Assembly: GCF_019145375.1 (NCBI RefSeq)
Contig: NZ_JAHSTX010000001.1
Location: 3,323,001 to 3,387,000 of the forward strand
Direction of reading: 5' to 3'
Length of the DNA: 64,000 nt
From: Pseudomonas triticicola
GTDB taxonomy: Bacteria > Pseudomonadota > Gammaproteobacteria > Pseudomonadales > Pseudomonadaceae
Shown here: positions 37,446 through 47,964 of the stretch, one piece after another
Numbering within the stretch: the first letter of the stretch is position 1
How the letters are laid out: every line of letters starts with the position of its first letter
Position numbers and translations under genes: made by a program
Notes under the pieces: generated by a model
Seen by the model: only the letters and a program-made list of their open reading frames with translations
The model's database searches: none
What the model was told of the DNA's origin: nothing

Positions 37446-38081
37446 ATGTCGAACAATCTTTCAGTTCCAAACGGCCCAGGTCGCCCCAAGGATCTGGCCA
37501 AGCGCCAGGCGATCCTGGATGCGGCGAAAACCCTGTTTCTCTGCCATGGCTACGCCAACACCAGCATGGACGCGGTGGCCAGCGAGGCCGGCGTGTCGAA
37601 GCTGACGGTCTACAGCCATTTCAACGACAAGGAGACGCTGTTCTCCGCTGCCGTCGTCGCGAAATGCGAGGAACAATTGCCACCGCTGTTCTTCGAATTG
37701 CCGGACGGCATCGCGGTGGAAAATGTATTGCTGAACATTGCCCGAGGCTTCCACCAACTGATCAACAGCGATGAATCGGTGAACCTGCACCGTCTGATCA
37801 TGGCGCTGGGCAGTCAGGACCCGAAGTTGTCGCTGATCTTTTTCGAGGCCGGCCCCGAGCGCGTGGTCAACGGCATGGAAGGTCTGCTGACGAAAATCCA
37901 TGCGACCGGCGCGCTGAGCATTGACCAGCCACGAAATGCCGCCGAGCATTTCTTCTGCCTGATCAAAGGCGCGGGGAATTTCCGTTTGTTGTACGGCTGC
38001 GGCGAGCCGCTGACCGGAGAGGCAGCGGAACGGCATGTGCTGGAGGTGGTGGGGTTGTTTATGCGGGCGTACAAACCCTGA
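37446..38081 (+). CDS. mexL: TetR-family repressor, MexL type
   Basis: The 211-residue regulator has an N-terminal helix-turn-helix (AKTLFLCHGYANTSMDAVAS, then EAGVSKLTVYSHFNDKE) and a C-terminal ligand domain. Its sequence, length and divergent position beside mexJK match MexL, which represses mexJK and its own gene in P. aeruginosa. The inducing ligand is not predictable. Confidence 0.85.
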   Translation: MSNNLSVPNGPGRPKDLAKRQAILDAAKTLFLCHGYANTSMDAVASEAGVSKLTVYSHFNDKETLFSAAVVAKCEEQLPPLFFELPDGIAVENVLLNIARGFHQLINSDESVNLHRLIMALGSQDPKLSLIFFEAGPERVVNGMEGLLTKIHATGALSIDQPRNAAEHFFCLIKGAGNFRLLYGCGEPLTGEAAERHVLEVVGLFMRAYKP

Positions 38082-38108
38082 CAGTTTTGCGGTGCTTGTG
38101 CAGACCGC

Positions 38109-38173
38109 TTCGCGAGCGGGCTCGCTCCCACACTGGAATGCATTTCAACTGTGGGAGCGAGCCTGCTCGCGAA
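38109..38173. repeat. REP doublet, 65-bp class (inverted unit first)
   Basis: Inverted unit 38109-38131 and forward unit 38151-38173 have a 19-base spacer similar in sequence to that of the 20563-20627 doublet (both contain TGGAAT followed by a TTTC/CATTTC stretch). It lies between convergent mexL and rsmJ. Confidence 0.9.
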
Positions 38174-38188
38174 TGGCGCGACACGGTC

Positions 38189-38971
38189 TCAGGGCTTCAG
38201 CGCTTTTTTGGGATAAATGTCATACCGGCTCGATTTGCCATCCAGCGCATGGCTCGGTTTCGGCCCTTCGATGCACGGCGCCTTGCGCGGGCGTTTGACC
38301 ACCACCCGGTGCGTGGCCAGCGCCAGCGCGGCTTCAAGCAGGGCCGGGGCATCCGGGTCATCGCCCACCAGCGGGCGGAACAGGCGCATCTCTTTTTTCA
38401 CCAGCGCGGTTTTCTCGCGATGCGGGAACATCGGGTCGAGGTAAATCACCTGCGGCGGCTCCCCTTCCCAACTGCGCATCACTTCGATGGAGTTGCCCTT
38501 GAGCAATTTCATCCGCGCCACGATCGGCGCTACATCGAAATCTTCTGCCGCCCGGGCCAAGCCGTCCTCAAGCAGTGCGCCGATCAGCGGCTGGCGCTCG
38601 ATCAGGCTCATTTCACAACCGAGACTGGCCAGTACAAATGCATCCTTGCCCAGCCCCGCCGTAGCATCGAGCACACGCGGGCGCACGCCTTGGGCGATGC
38701 CGACAGCCTTGGCAATCATCTGCCCGCTGCCGCCGCCATACAAACGACGATGCGCCGCACCGCCCTCGACAAAGTCGACCCGCACCGGCCCCGGGGCGTC
38801 CGGGCCAAGCTGCTGCAACTGCAAACCCTGCTCGCCGACCTGCAAGGCGAACTCACCGTCGGCCTCGCCGAGCGGCAGGCCGAGACGTTCGGCCCAGTGT
38901 GCGGCTTGCGTTTGAAACGCAGGGGCGACGGCCTGGACATGGATGCGGCAGGCCGCGGGTGACTCGATCAT
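38189..38971 (-). CDS. rsmJ: 16S rRNA (guanine1516-N2)-methyltransferase
   Basis: This predicted 260-residue SAM-dependent enzyme methylates G1516 of 16S rRNA. Motif I is [18 protein letters not shown], the acidic loop after it is LIERQPLI, and the catalytic-loop motif is YLDPMFPHR, all typical of RsmJ. The start at 38971 drops a hydrophobic 17-residue extension with no family support. In PAO1 the orthologous gene also follows the mexL region, as I recall. Confidence 0.88.
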   Translation of the reverse strand: MIESPAACRIHVQAVAPAFQTQAAHWAERLGLPLGEADGEFALQVGEQGLQLQQLGPDAPGPVRVDFVEGGAAHRRLYGGGSGQMIAKAVGIAQGVRPRVLDATAGLGKDAFVLASLGCEMSLIERQPLIGALLEDGLARAAEDFDVAPIVARMKLLKGNSIEVMRSWEGEPPQVIYLDPMFPHREKTALVKKEMRLFRPLVGDDPDAPALLEAALALATHRVVVKRPRKAPCIEGPKPSHALDGKSSRYDIYPKKALKP

Positions 38972-39063
38972 GAAAAAACGCTCAAAAAAGTTAAGGATCG
39001 ACAAAAACCGCCGATAAACCATTCAACGCGCATTTTGCCAGAGCTGAGCGTCAACCGAAAAAA

Positions 39064-39684
39064 ATGTCAGGCATTCTTCCCACATCGATTGGCTACGTTT
39101 CGCCCCATGGCGACTTCAGCCGTCATAACACTCAAGCACTGAGCGGCGTCAGTCACCTGTGGCAGGATTTCTTTGCCCAGGCCCTGGCCGAACAGACGAG
39201 TGAAGTGGTGCCTGCCTGTGGCACGTTTCCACCGGTTGACCTGAACAGCCCGGAAGAACCGACCGTTGGCAGCGAGCTGCACGCGCACATCGTCAGCCAG
39301 CGTGAGTGCGACGTGGTCGAAACCCAGGTTCGCCCGCCGGAGCCACTGTTCCTGCCGATCGCCGAGTTCGAAATGGAGCTGCTGGACAAGCCGTTCCCAC
39401 CGTTCCCGCCAGAAGAACTCAAGGCTCAGCAAGAGCAACAGGATTTCGACAGCAGCTGGGTACGCCCGATTGTGATCAACAATGGCCAGCCACTGCCAGA
39501 GCCAGGCCCTGCTCCGCAGAAACGTCCGCTGTACCTGCCGATTGCCGAGTTCGACCTGGACTTGCTGCAGAAGCCTTACCCGCCGTTCCCTCCGGAAGAA
39601 ATCGTCGAGCAACAGAAAGCCCTGGACTTCGATAATGGCTGGGCTCGCCCGATCGTTCTGCAGAACCTGCGCCTCGCCGCCTGA
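39064..39684 (+). CDS. Conserved hypothetical protein with a tandem-duplicated proline-rich module
   Basis: I do not recognise this 206-residue protein. It has no signal peptide or membrane helix. Residues 94-140 and 155-201 are two copies of one module, offset by 61 residues. Both contain PL(F/Y)LPIAEF, a LLxKPxPPFPPEE block, and end in W(V/A)RPIV. The module is acidic and proline-rich, suggesting a repeated protein-binding surface. The region before residue 90 is low-complexity and unrelated. It is divergent from rsmJ and converges on the extensin-like gene with only three bases between stops. Confidence 0.8.
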   Translation: MSGILPTSIGYVSPHGDFSRHNTQALSGVSHLWQDFFAQALAEQTSEVVPACGTFPPVDLNSPEEPTVGSELHAHIVSQRECDVVETQVRPPEPLFLPIAEFEMELLDKPFPPFPPEELKAQQEQQDFDSSWVRPIVINNGQPLPEPGPAPQKRPLYLPIAEFDLDLLQKPYPPFPPEEIVEQQKALDFDNGWARPIVLQNLRLAA

Positions 39685-39687
39685 TCC

Positions 39688-40380
39688 TCAACGACACACG
39701 CTCCAGCGCCCGACATCGACATGAAAGTGATTGCGATGAGCGGCGTTGTAGTCCGGACTCAACACCACACTGAATGACTCACAGGCGCCGTCACGCAGCT
39801 GGCGCAAAAACTCTGCGTCCTGGTTTTGCTTGGGCCAATCCTTGAGCACGCTGATCGTGCGCCCGTCAGACAGGCGGAAACCGGCGATGTCCAGCGCATC
39901 GGCACTCGCATGTCGGCTAAGGGCACCGCTCTCACGGTTGTAGACATTGCGACAGGCGAAGCTGCCGAGGTGATCGACCCGCGCCACTTTCTGCCCATAA
40001 AGCGATTGCGCCGCCGGATGCAGGGTGTGGTGTTCAAACATTGCGTAGGCCACCGCCAGCGGGCAACTGGCGATGAAACTGCTGCTCAGCGCCACTTCAC
40101 CGCCCTGCACCCGCAGAGCACCGATCAGCGGACACTTGGCGCCCGGGCTGTCGGCCTGGGGGCTGACGCGCAGATCCGAGCTGCTCAGCGCCTGTGCGCA
40201 AAGCTCGGGATCACTGCGCAGGCGCATGAGTTTGTAACCGGTCAGCCAGTTGGGCGCGGCCTTTATGTCCAATGGCGCCCACGGGTTCCACTGCGGCGGC
40301 ACCTCCAGCCAGCCGCGCCAGACACTCACTGCTGCGCCACCCATCGCGAGCAACATCCCCCAGAACAGCCAACGTCCCAT
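39688..40380 (-). CDS. Extensin-like C-terminal domain protein
   Basis: The 230-residue protein has an N-terminal signal anchor (residues about 4-20). Its C-terminal domain resembles the extensin-like family, a relative of LAS/D-Ala-D-Ala metallopeptidases: RHASADALDIAGFRL carries the metal-binding histidine and aspartate, and AHRNHFHVDVG carries the last histidine. A periplasmic cell-wall peptidase or binding role is plausible but unproven. Two cysteines (ALCAQ-like and AKCPL) may form a disulfide. The gene lies three bases upstream of the next minus-strand gene's end and may share its transcript. Confidence 0.82.
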   Translation of the reverse strand: MGRWLFWGMLLAMGGAAVSVWRGWLEVPPQWNPWAPLDIKAAPNWLTGYKLMRLRSDPELCAQALSSSDLRVSPQADSPGAKCPLIGALRVQGGEVALSSSFIASCPLAVAYAMFEHHTLHPAAQSLYGQKVARVDHLGSFACRNVYNRESGALSRHASADALDIAGFRLSDGRTISVLKDWPKQNQDAEFLRQLRDGACESFSVVLSPDYNAAHRNHFHVDVGRWSVCR

Positions 40381-40382
40381 GC

Positions 40383-41219
40383 TCAGTCCTTGAAGAATTG
40401 ATTGGCCCTGGCATACGGCATCGACTGTGACGTGAAGCCAAAGCTGCCGGATTGCTGGATTTCTTCAGCTGCGCGGAAGAACTCGCCGAACGCCGCCAGC
40501 GCCAGTGCCGAGCCGGTGCTGATGCGGCGTACGCCCAGTTCCTCGAGCTGTTGCACGGTCAGTTTCAAACCGCCAGACATCAGCACATTGACCGGTTTCG
40601 GCGCCACCGCTTGCACCACTGCACGCACTTCTTCGGCGCTGCGCAAACCCGGTGCATAGAGCACGTCGGCACCCGCCGCGGCAAATGCCTGCAAACGGCG
40701 AATGGTGTCGTCGAGATCGGGATTACCGTGCAGGTAATTTTCCGCGCGGGCCGTGAGAATGAAGGGAAACGGCAGGGTACGCACCGCCGCGACGGCAACT
40801 TCAATCCGCGCCACGGCGTGTTCGAAGCAATAGATCGGCGCGCCCGGGCGCCCGGTCGCGTCCTCGATCGACCCGCCCACCGCGCCCGCCTCGGCGGCGT
40901 GCAGAAGGCTCTGCGCAGACTCCAGCGGATCATCGGCAAAGCCGTTTTCCAGATCCACCGCCACCGGCAGATCCGTCGCCGCGACAATCGCGCGGACATT
41001 GGCCAGGGTCTCGTCGAGACTCAGTGCGCCATCAACCTTGCCCTGGGAAAACGCGTAACCGGCGCTGGTGGTGGCCAAGGCCTGATAGCCAAGACTGGCG
41101 AGCATCTTTGCCGAGCCGGCATCCCACGGATTGGGGATGACGAAGCTCCCCTGGCGATCATGCAGGGCCTTGAAGGCTTGGGCTTTGAGGAGTTGCTGCT
41201 GACTGACTTGGACGTTCAT
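40383..41219 (-). CDS. Isocitrate lyase/PEP mutase superfamily enzyme
   Basis: The 278-residue TIM-barrel protein has the features of the PEP mutase/2-methylisocitrate lyase superfamily. These are NPWDAGSAKMLASLGYQAL near the start, the metal-binding VAVDLENGFAD, GAVGGSIEDATG, and TARAENYLHG. The KKCGH catalytic loop of true isocitrate lyases is not seen, so C-C bond chemistry on a different alpha-oxo acid, or oxaloacetate decarboxylation, is more likely. The substrate cannot be assigned. It sits in a minus-strand run with the extensin-like and DUF72 genes. Confidence 0.82.
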   Translation of the reverse strand: MNVQVSQQQLLKAQAFKALHDRQGSFVIPNPWDAGSAKMLASLGYQALATTSAGYAFSQGKVDGALSLDETLANVRAIVAATDLPVAVDLENGFADDPLESAQSLLHAAEAGAVGGSIEDATGRPGAPIYCFEHAVARIEVAVAAVRTLPFPFILTARAENYLHGNPDLDDTIRRLQAFAAAGADVLYAPGLRSAEEVRAVVQAVAPKPVNVLMSGGLKLTVQQLEELGVRRISTGSALALAAFGEFFRAAEEIQQSGSFGFTSQSMPYARANQFFKD

Positions 41220-41249
41220 CGACGGGCTCCCGGGCAGAAAAAACCCACC

Positions 41250-42110
41250 TCAGAGCAAGCCAAGCTGCTCGGCGGCGGGTTCTCTGTATAGCTCAGGCAG
41301 CGCGGGCAAGCCAGGCAAACGTTGCATCAGTTGTGCGTGAAAACGTTGCGCCAGTTTCGCTGCCAACAGGTTGTCGGCGGTATGCAGAAAGACGTAGGGC
41401 GTGCGGCCCTCTTCGATCCATTCAGCGACTTTCGCCAACCACGGCACAAGAAACGCATCGTTGGCCTCAAGCTCGGGATGGCCGATGAAACGCACCTGCG
41501 GAAACTGCGTGAACGCCGCCGGACGGGTCGGTACACGCGGCTTTTTCGACTGCGCGTGGATCACCGAGGACTCGGTCGACAAGCAACTGAACAGCGCGCG
41601 CGGGTCGAGACAGATGCGCTCGACACCGCGATCCAGCAACAGACGATTGAGCAGACGCTCGCTCTCGCCCTTGGCGAAGAACTGTTCATTGCGCACCTCG
41701 ACCGCAAGCGGGCAATCCAGCGCATCTATAAACGCCGCGAGCTCCGGCAGACGCTGCGGCGTGAAGCTTTTCGACAGTTGCAGCCATAGTGGCGAAACAC
41801 GTTCGCCTAACGGCTTGAGTAATTGCAGGAAGGTTTCGGCAGCGGTCAGTTGCTCGCGCAAGTCGCCGCTGTGGCTGATGTCGCCGGGGAATTTGGCAGT
41901 GAAGCGAAAGTGCGCCGGCATGATCTCGGCCCAGCGCTGCACAGTGGCTGGCGACGGACTGGCGTAGAAGGTGGTGTTGCCTTCGACGGCGTTGAACACC
42001 TGGCAGTAGAGAGCGAGAAAGTCGGAGGTTTTTGCGTCTACCGGATACAGATACTCGCGCCAGGCATTTTCGCTCCAGGACGGGCAACCGAGGTAGTAAG
42101 GCAGATCCAT
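41250..42110 (-). CDS. DUF72 domain protein
   Basis: The 286-residue TIM-barrel-like protein has DUF72 hallmarks: YYLGCPSWSENAWREYLYP at the start, FNAVEGNTTFYASPSPATVQRW, and late VRFIGHPELEAND and PYVFLHTADNLLA. The family's biochemical role is unknown to me. The start at 42110 shares one base with the stop of the preceding small gene (TGATG), implying coupled translation of the two. Confidence 0.88.
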   Translation of the reverse strand: MDLPYYLGCPSWSENAWREYLYPVDAKTSDFLALYCQVFNAVEGNTTFYASPSPATVQRWAEIMPAHFRFTAKFPGDISHSGDLREQLTAAETFLQLLKPLGERVSPLWLQLSKSFTPQRLPELAAFIDALDCPLAVEVRNEQFFAKGESERLLNRLLLDRGVERICLDPRALFSCLSTESSVIHAQSKKPRVPTRPAAFTQFPQVRFIGHPELEANDAFLVPWLAKVAEWIEEGRTPYVFLHTADNLLAAKLAQRFHAQLMQRLPGLPALPELYREPAAEQLGLL

Positions 42111-42418
42111 CAGATATACAGATCGAGGCCCAGCACGTCTGCGTCCCAATCGACAAAACCGGCGGTGCTCAGGTAGCTGGCCAGGGCCATGGCTACGCTC
42201 TTCTTCATCGCGCGGTGGTAAATCATGTCTTGCTGACGGGCAGGCAGGTTGCTCAGGCGTTGCGCGGTGCCTTGAGCGGCACGAGCGGCCATCTGCTCTT
42301 CACTCGGGAATTCCAGCTCGCCGTCGATGATGTCGACGGACTCATCCAGCGCCGCATTGCCTTTACGCGGCTTGCGCTTGATGGGGTAGGACTGAGTGGA
42401 AACGCCGTCTATACGCAT
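42110..42418 (-). CDS. Conserved hypothetical protein, 102 residues
   Basis: This small soluble protein has a basic N-terminus (IKRKPRKGNAALDES), an acidic middle and a helical C-terminal half ending in GLDLYI. I do not recognise a family. The overlap of its stop with the DUF72 start suggests the two form one transcript. A similar short gene near tsaB exists in other pseudomonads, as I recall. No function is inferred. Confidence 0.75.
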   Translation of the reverse strand: MRIDGVSTQSYPIKRKPRKGNAALDESVDIIDGELEFPSEEQMAARAAQGTAQRLSNLPARQQDMIYHRAMKKSVAMALASYLSTAGFVDWDADVLGLDLYI

Positions 42419-42571
42419 AATGTCATGCTCGGTATCGATGATGGCAATTTAGCGGCACTTGACCGACTTAGCAAACCGCCGAGTGATAACTAGAACACAT
42501 AAAGCGCAAAAGGTTTTAAGCGAGGGGGCAGAAACTGACGATTGGCGATATTTGTATGTGACCGCGTACCT

Positions 42572-42659
42572 GTGGGAGCGAGCCTGCTCGCGAAGGGTGC
42601 AGCACATTCAACAAATGCATTGACTGACCAGAAGCCTTCGCGAGCAGGCTCGCTCCCAC
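42572..42659. repeat. REP doublet, 88-bp class
   Basis: Forward unit 42572-42594 and inverted unit 42637-42659, spacer 42 bases, occupy the gap between tsaB and the 102-residue protein gene. Confidence 0.9.
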
Positions 42660-42675
42660 AGGAGAAAGTGTCGTA

Positions 42676-43350
42676 TCAGCGGGCTTTCGGGGTGGCGACT
42701 TTATCGCGCAGGTAGACCGGTTGCGCATCGTCGGCGGGGATCGCCTCACCGCGCTCCCAGGCGAAACGCGCCAAGGTCAACAGGTCTTCGGCGTGGGGCA
42801 GCATGCCGGCGTCGGAGCCGCTCAGATTGACCGCGATGCGCTCACCATAACCCCAACCGGTACCGGCACCGAACCAGTCACCTGTGGCATCGGCCGGTAG
42901 CGCAGCCACCTCCGGCGGCAGCACCGCTTCGGCACCAACCAGACGCATCTCCCCCAACGTCTCGCGGTAGCAGCCCCAATACACCTCATCCATCCGCGCA
43001 TCGATCGCAGCCGCGACCTGGCTTACACCCTGCTCACGAAAGGCACGCTGGGCGAGCACGGCAAGGTTGGATACCGGCAACACTGGACGATCCAGAGCAA
43101 AGGCCAAACCCTGCACCACACCAATGGCAATGCGCACGCCGGTAAACGCGCCCGGGCCACGGCCGAAAGCAATCGCGTCGACCGCTTGCAGCGTGGTGCC
43201 GGCATCGGCGAGCAATTGCTGGATCATCGGCAGCAGCTTCTGCGCGTGCAGGCGCGGGATCACCTCGTAATGGCTCGTCACCTTGCCGTCATGCAGCAAG
43301 GCAACGGAGCAAGCTTCAGTCGCGGTGTCCAGGGCCAGCAAGGTGCTCAT
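42676..43350 (-). CDS. tsaB: tRNA threonylcarbamoyladenosine biosynthesis protein TsaB
   Basis: The 224-residue ASKHA-fold protein is the partner of TsaD in making t6A37 on tRNA. The start MSTLLALDTATEACSVAL and the internal FGRGPGAFTGVRIAIGVVQGLA stretch are diagnostic. The start at 43350 was preferred over one four codons upstream. It lies downstream of adk on the same strand, as in PAO1. The window also carries TcdA, which acts on the same modified nucleoside. Confidence 0.94.
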   Translation of the reverse strand: MSTLLALDTATEACSVALLHDGKVTSHYEVIPRLHAQKLLPMIQQLLADAGTTLQAVDAIAFGRGPGAFTGVRIAIGVVQGLAFALDRPVLPVSNLAVLAQRAFREQGVSQVAAAIDARMDEVYWGCYRETLGEMRLVGAEAVLPPEVAALPADATGDWFGAGTGWGYGERIAVNLSGSDAGMLPHAEDLLTLARFAWERGEAIPADDAQPVYLRDKVATPKAR

Positions 43351-43401
43351 CGATGTTTCCAAAACAGGGGTGGGGAAAAAAGTGCGTCAGTATAAACAAC
43401 T

Positions 43402-43421
43402 ACGGCCCGCAAGCGGGCCGT
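43402..43421 (-). terminator. Hairpin after adk
   Basis: A perfect 9-bp stem (ACGGCCCGC/GCGGGCCGT) with an AA loop lies 25 bases past the adk stop. A short T-rich stretch follows on the minus strand. Confidence 0.6.
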
Positions 43422-43445
43422 GGATGATGCAGCCGATCAGACTTT

Positions 43446-44396
<951 letters not shown>

Positions 44397-47027
44397 TTAG
44401 CCGGTATTGCGCAATCCGGCGGCAATCCCTGCTACAGACACCAGCAGCGCCTGTTCCACCGGGCTGCCCTGCTCGACATCCTGCTGCCGCGAACGCGCCA
44501 ACAGCTCGGCCTGCAATAGATGCAGCGGGTCGAGGTAGGTGTTGCGCAAGCGGATGAATTCGAGGGTGTCGGGGCTGTGCGCCAGCAGCTGCGACTGCCC
44601 GGTCAGGCCCAGTACCACCGAGCATGCCTGCGACAATAGGTCGCGTAACTGCGCGCCCAACGGCAGCAGATCGGCTTCGACCAAACGTTCGTCATAGGAC
44701 TGCGCGATATCCGCGTCGGCCTTGGCCAAGACCATTTCCAGCATGTCGATACGAGTGCGGAAGAACGGCCACTGTTCGCGCATCTGCCCCAGCAGCTCAC
44801 CTTCGCCGCGCTCCAGCGCTTTGCTCAGCGCAGTCTCCCAACCCAGCCAGGCCGGCAGCATCAATCGGGTTTGGGTCCAGCCGAAAATCCACGGGATCGC
44901 CCGCAGGCTTTCGATACCGCCCGCACGGCGTTTGGCCGGGCGACTGCCGAGCGGCAAACGTCCGAGTTCCTGCTCCGGGGTCGACTGACGGAAGTACTCA
45001 ACGAATTGCGAATTTTCCCGCACCACCTGGCGGTAAGCGCTGACACCGTCCGCCGCCAATTCGTCCATCAGATGGCGCCATTCCGGAGTCGGCGGCGGCG
45101 GTGGCAGCAAGGTCGCTTCGAGCACGGCGGCCAGATACAGATTGAGGTTTTGCTCGGCGATATCCGGCAGGCCGAATTTGAAACGAATCATTTCGCCCTG
45201 TTCGGTCGTACGGAAACGCCCAGCCACCGAACCCGGCGGCTGCGACAGAATCGCCGCGTGCGCCGGACCGCCGCCACGGCCAACGGTGCCGCCACGACCG
45301 TGGAACAGCAGCAGTTCGACTTGCTGCTCACGGCAGATTTCCACCAGTCGTTCCTGCGCCCGATATTGGGCCCACGCCGCAGCGGTGGTGCCGGCATCCT
45401 TGGCCGAGTCGGAATAGCCGATCATCACTTCCTGCGGGCCGTGCAAACGCGCGCGATAGCCAGGCAACAGCAGCAGACGTTCCATCACCGGCCCGGCGTT
45501 GTCGAGGTCGGCGAGGGTTTCGAACAGCGGCACCACGCGCATCGGCCGCAGTACACCGGATTCCTTGAGCAGCAGTTGCACCGCGAGCACATCGGAAGCG
45601 GCGCCGGCCATGGAAATCACGTAGGAGCCCAGCGAAGCAGCAGGCGCGGCAGCGATTTCCTTGCAGGTGTTAAGCACTTCGGCGGTGTCCGCCGACGGTT
45701 TGAAATGCGCGGGCAGCAACGGTCGACGGTTGCTCAGCTCCTCGGTGAGGAAGTTGATGCGCTGTTCTTCATCCCAATCTTCGTAGCGGCCGAGGCCGAG
45801 GTAATCGGTGATTTCCGTCATCGCCGAGCTGTGCCGGGTCGAATCCTGACGCACATCGAGGCGCACCAGAAACAGGCCGAACGTCACCGCCCTACGCAGG
45901 CAATCGAGCAACGGCCCGTCGGCGATGACGCCCATGCCGCACTCGTGCAGGGAGTTGAAACACAACTGCAACGGCTCGAGCAGGTCGCGATTGTCGTGCA
46001 GCACATCGGCGGTGGCCGGGGTCGGCGCGGTCAACGCGGCATGCGCCCAGTTGCGTGTGGCGCGCAGGCGTTCGCGCAGTTGCTTGAGCACCGCGCGATA
46101 CGGTTCGGCACTGTCGCCAGCCTTGGCCTTCAGCGCGTCGCTGGCCTGCTGCATCGACAGTTCGGCAGCAAGGTGATCGACATCGCGCAGATACAAGTCA
46201 GCGGCCATCCAGCGCGCCAGCAGCAAGACTTCGCGAGTGACGGCGGCGGTGACATTGGGGTTGCCGTCACGGTCGCCGCCCATCCATGAGGCGAAGCGGA
46301 TCGGCGCGGCTTCCAGCGGCAAGCGCAGACCCGTGGCGGCGAACAGCGCCTGATCGGCCTTGCGCATATGGTTGGGGATTGCCTGCCACAACGAATGCTC
46401 GATCACCGCAAAGCCCCATTTGGCTTCATCGACCGGGGTCGGGCGGGTGCGGCGGATTTCTTCGGTGTGCCAGGCTTCGGCGATCAGCCGTTGCAGTTTG
46501 CTCTGGATCTGCTCGCGCTCGGCGCTGGTCAGGTCGCGATGGTCCTGCGCGGCCAGTTGCGCGGCGATCGCGTCGTACTTCTGGATCAACGTGCGTCGCG
46601 CCACTTCGGTCGGGTGCGCGGTCAGCACCAGTTCGATTTCCAGGCGCGCCAGTTGCCGGGCCAGAGATTCGGCGCTGTGCCCTTCACTGCGCAGGCGCGC
46701 GAGCAGTTCCGGCAATACCCGCGATTCGAACGGCGCCGGTTGCGACTCCTCGCGGCGATGGATCAATTGATATTGCTCGGCGATGTTGGCCAGGTTGAGA
46801 AACTGGTTGAAGGCCCGCGCGACCGGAAGCAATTCGTCTTCACTCAATTGATTGAGGCTGGCGCTCAGTTCAGCGTCCATCGAGCCGCGCCGGTCGGCCT
46901 TGGCGCCCTTGCGAATCTGCTCGATCTTGTCGAGGAACGCCTCGCCGTACTGGTCTCGAATGGTGTTGCCCAACAGCTCTCCGAGCAGGTGAACATCTTC
47001 GCGCAAGCGTGCATCAATATCGGTCAT
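44397..47027 (-). CDS. ppc: Phosphoenolpyruvate carboxylase
   Basis: The 876-residue cytosolic enzyme carboxylates PEP to oxaloacetate to refill the TCA cycle. The catalytic histidine is H138 in [14 protein letters not shown]. The glycine-rich active-site loop [14 protein letters not shown] and the [10 protein letters not shown] stretch are intact. The C-terminus ends in LRNTG, the conserved regulatory tail. Length and motif order are typical. The gene after it on the same strand is adk, 300 bases away. Confidence 0.97.
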   Translation of the reverse strand: MTDIDARLREDVHLLGELLGNTIRDQYGEAFLDKIEQIRKGAKADRRGSMDAELSASLNQLSEDELLPVARAFNQFLNLANIAEQYQLIHRREESQPAPFESRVLPELLARLRSEGHSAESLARQLARLEIELVLTAHPTEVARRTLIQKYDAIAAQLAAQDHRDLTSAEREQIQSKLQRLIAEAWHTEEIRRTRPTPVDEAKWGFAVIEHSLWQAIPNHMRKADQALFAATGLRLPLEAAPIRFASWMGGDRDGNPNVTAAVTREVLLLARWMAADLYLRDVDHLAAELSMQQASDALKAKAGDSAEPYRAVLKQLRERLRATRNWAHAALTAPTPATADVLHDNRDLLEPLQLCFNSLHECGMGVIADGPLLDCLRRAVTFGLFLVRLDVRQDSTRHSSAMTEITDYLGLGRYEDWDEEQRINFLTEELSNRRPLLPAHFKPSADTAEVLNTCKEIAAAPAASLGSYVISMAGAASDVLAVQLLLKESGVLRPMRVVPLFETLADLDNAGPVMERLLLLPGYRARLHGPQEVMIGYSDSAKDAGTTAAAWAQYRAQERLVEICREQQVELLLFHGRGGTVGRGGGPAHAAILSQPPGSVAGRFRTTEQGEMIRFKFGLPDIAEQNLNLYLAAVLEATLLPPPPPTPEWRHLMDELAADGVSAYRQVVRENSQFVEYFRQSTPEQELGRLPLGSRPAKRRAGGIESLRAIPWIFGWTQTRLMLPAWLGWETALSKALERGEGELLGQMREQWPFFRTRIDMLEMVLAKADADIAQSYDERLVEADLLPLGAQLRDLLSQACSVVLGLTGQSQLLAHSPDTLEFIRLRNTYLDPLHLLQAELLARSRQQDVEQGSPVEQALLVSVAGIAAGLRNTG

Positions 47028-47240
47028 CAGCAGTTCTCCAGCGGTAATCGGGGACAGCGCAGAAACGAATGCTTTGCCAGAGAGTGCCGCTCTGCGCCGC
47101 TTCTTACAAGCAGGCGACGAATTGACTTTAAACCTTGCCGGCGAAAGCTAGTCTCAACAGTAAGCCGTACGACGGCCCGCCGCCGGCGCTGCCGGACACT
47201 CACCCAGGCCTGCCACCAGCAGGCGCTAAATGAGGTCATC

Positions 47241-47585
47241 ATGAAAATTCGTGAACTCGCCCAGCATTGGGAAGAAAACGCCAAAGGTCGCCTGACCGAC
47301 ACCGGCTACACGATTCATCTGGACGTCGAGGCCGCCGCGCGCCTGGCGGCAATTGCCGAGATGTATCCCAAACGTCATCCCGAGGAACTGCTCGGCGAAC
47401 TGATCGGCGCCGCGCTTGAGGAGTTCGAAGCGAGCCTGCCGTATGTGAAGGGTTCGACGGTGGTGGCGACGGACGAGGAAGGTGATCCGTTGTACGAGGA
47501 TGTCGGCCCGACGCCGCGTTTTCTGGCGTTGTCGCGCCGGCATTTGCATGATTTGTCCTCGGCTGAGAACAAGCAGAAGCACTGA
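47241..47585 (+). CDS. Conserved Pseudomonas protein, 114 residues
   Basis: This small acidic soluble protein starts MKIRELAQHWEENAKGRL and continues with a ribbon-helix-helix-like stretch (YTIHLDVEAAARLAAIAEMYP, then EELLGELIGAALEEFEASLPYV). It ends in a conserved-looking GDPLYEDVGPTPRFLALSRRH block. The beta-strand followed by two helices at residues 20-60 could be a DNA- or protein-binding fold. I recall such genes being labelled as pilus-related in databases, but nothing in the sequence supports this. It is divergent from ppc. Confidence 0.78.
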   Translation: MKIRELAQHWEENAKGRLTDTGYTIHLDVEAAARLAAIAEMYPKRHPEELLGELIGAALEEFEASLPYVKGSTVVATDEEGDPLYEDVGPTPRFLALSRRHLHDLSSAENKQKH

Positions 47586-47604
47586 TCCGACACACATCAC
47601 AAAT

Positions 47605-47692
47605 GTGGGAGCGAGCCTGCTCGCGAATGCGGATTTTCATCCAGCATTTGCGCTGGCTGACACATCGCATTCGCGAGCAGGCTCGCTCCCAC
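47605..47692. repeat. REP doublet, 88-bp class
   Basis: Forward unit 47605-47627 and inverted unit 47670-47692, with a 42-base spacer containing its own small palindrome (CCAGCATTTGCGCTGG). Confidence 0.9.
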
Positions 47693-47833
47693 ATAGGCTG
47701 TATTCCAGTTCGAAAATTGGTTTATCAACGGACAAATCTACACCCGCGCGTACCGCTCCAAAGCCCCAAAGTTCCCGTCCCAGAGCCTTGTCCAAACGGT
47801 CAATTTAATTTTTGGCGATAGGCCATCTTTTCT

Positions 47834-47862
47834 GAACTTTTCAAAAATGCCGCCGGTCGGAA
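47834..47862 (+). promoter_or_regulatory. Candidate AlgU (sigma-22) promoter of the lipoprotein pair
   Basis: GAACTT (47834-47839) is followed after 17 bases by TCGGAA (47857-47862). This is one base from the AlgU consensus GAACTT-N16/17-TCTGA. It lies about 100 bases before the first lipoprotein gene. The P. aeruginosa counterpart lptF is known to be AlgU-dependent. Confidence 0.6.
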
Positions 47863-47964
47863 CAGGTAACCACGCCTGGAACGAGCGTTTCAATTCGCGT
47901 CTACAAGCGATGCTTTCGCCTCCTCTGCCAGGATGGATTCAGTTGTATTTTCAGGAGATGCCTA

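Larger units (their letters stand above)
47586..47964. other. Intergenic region upstream of the lipoprotein pair
   Basis: This 379-base gap holds an 88-bp REP doublet (47605-47692) and a candidate AlgU promoter (47834-47862). The leader ends in an AGGAGA ribosome-binding site at about 47953. No other gene is supported. Confidence 0.65.
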
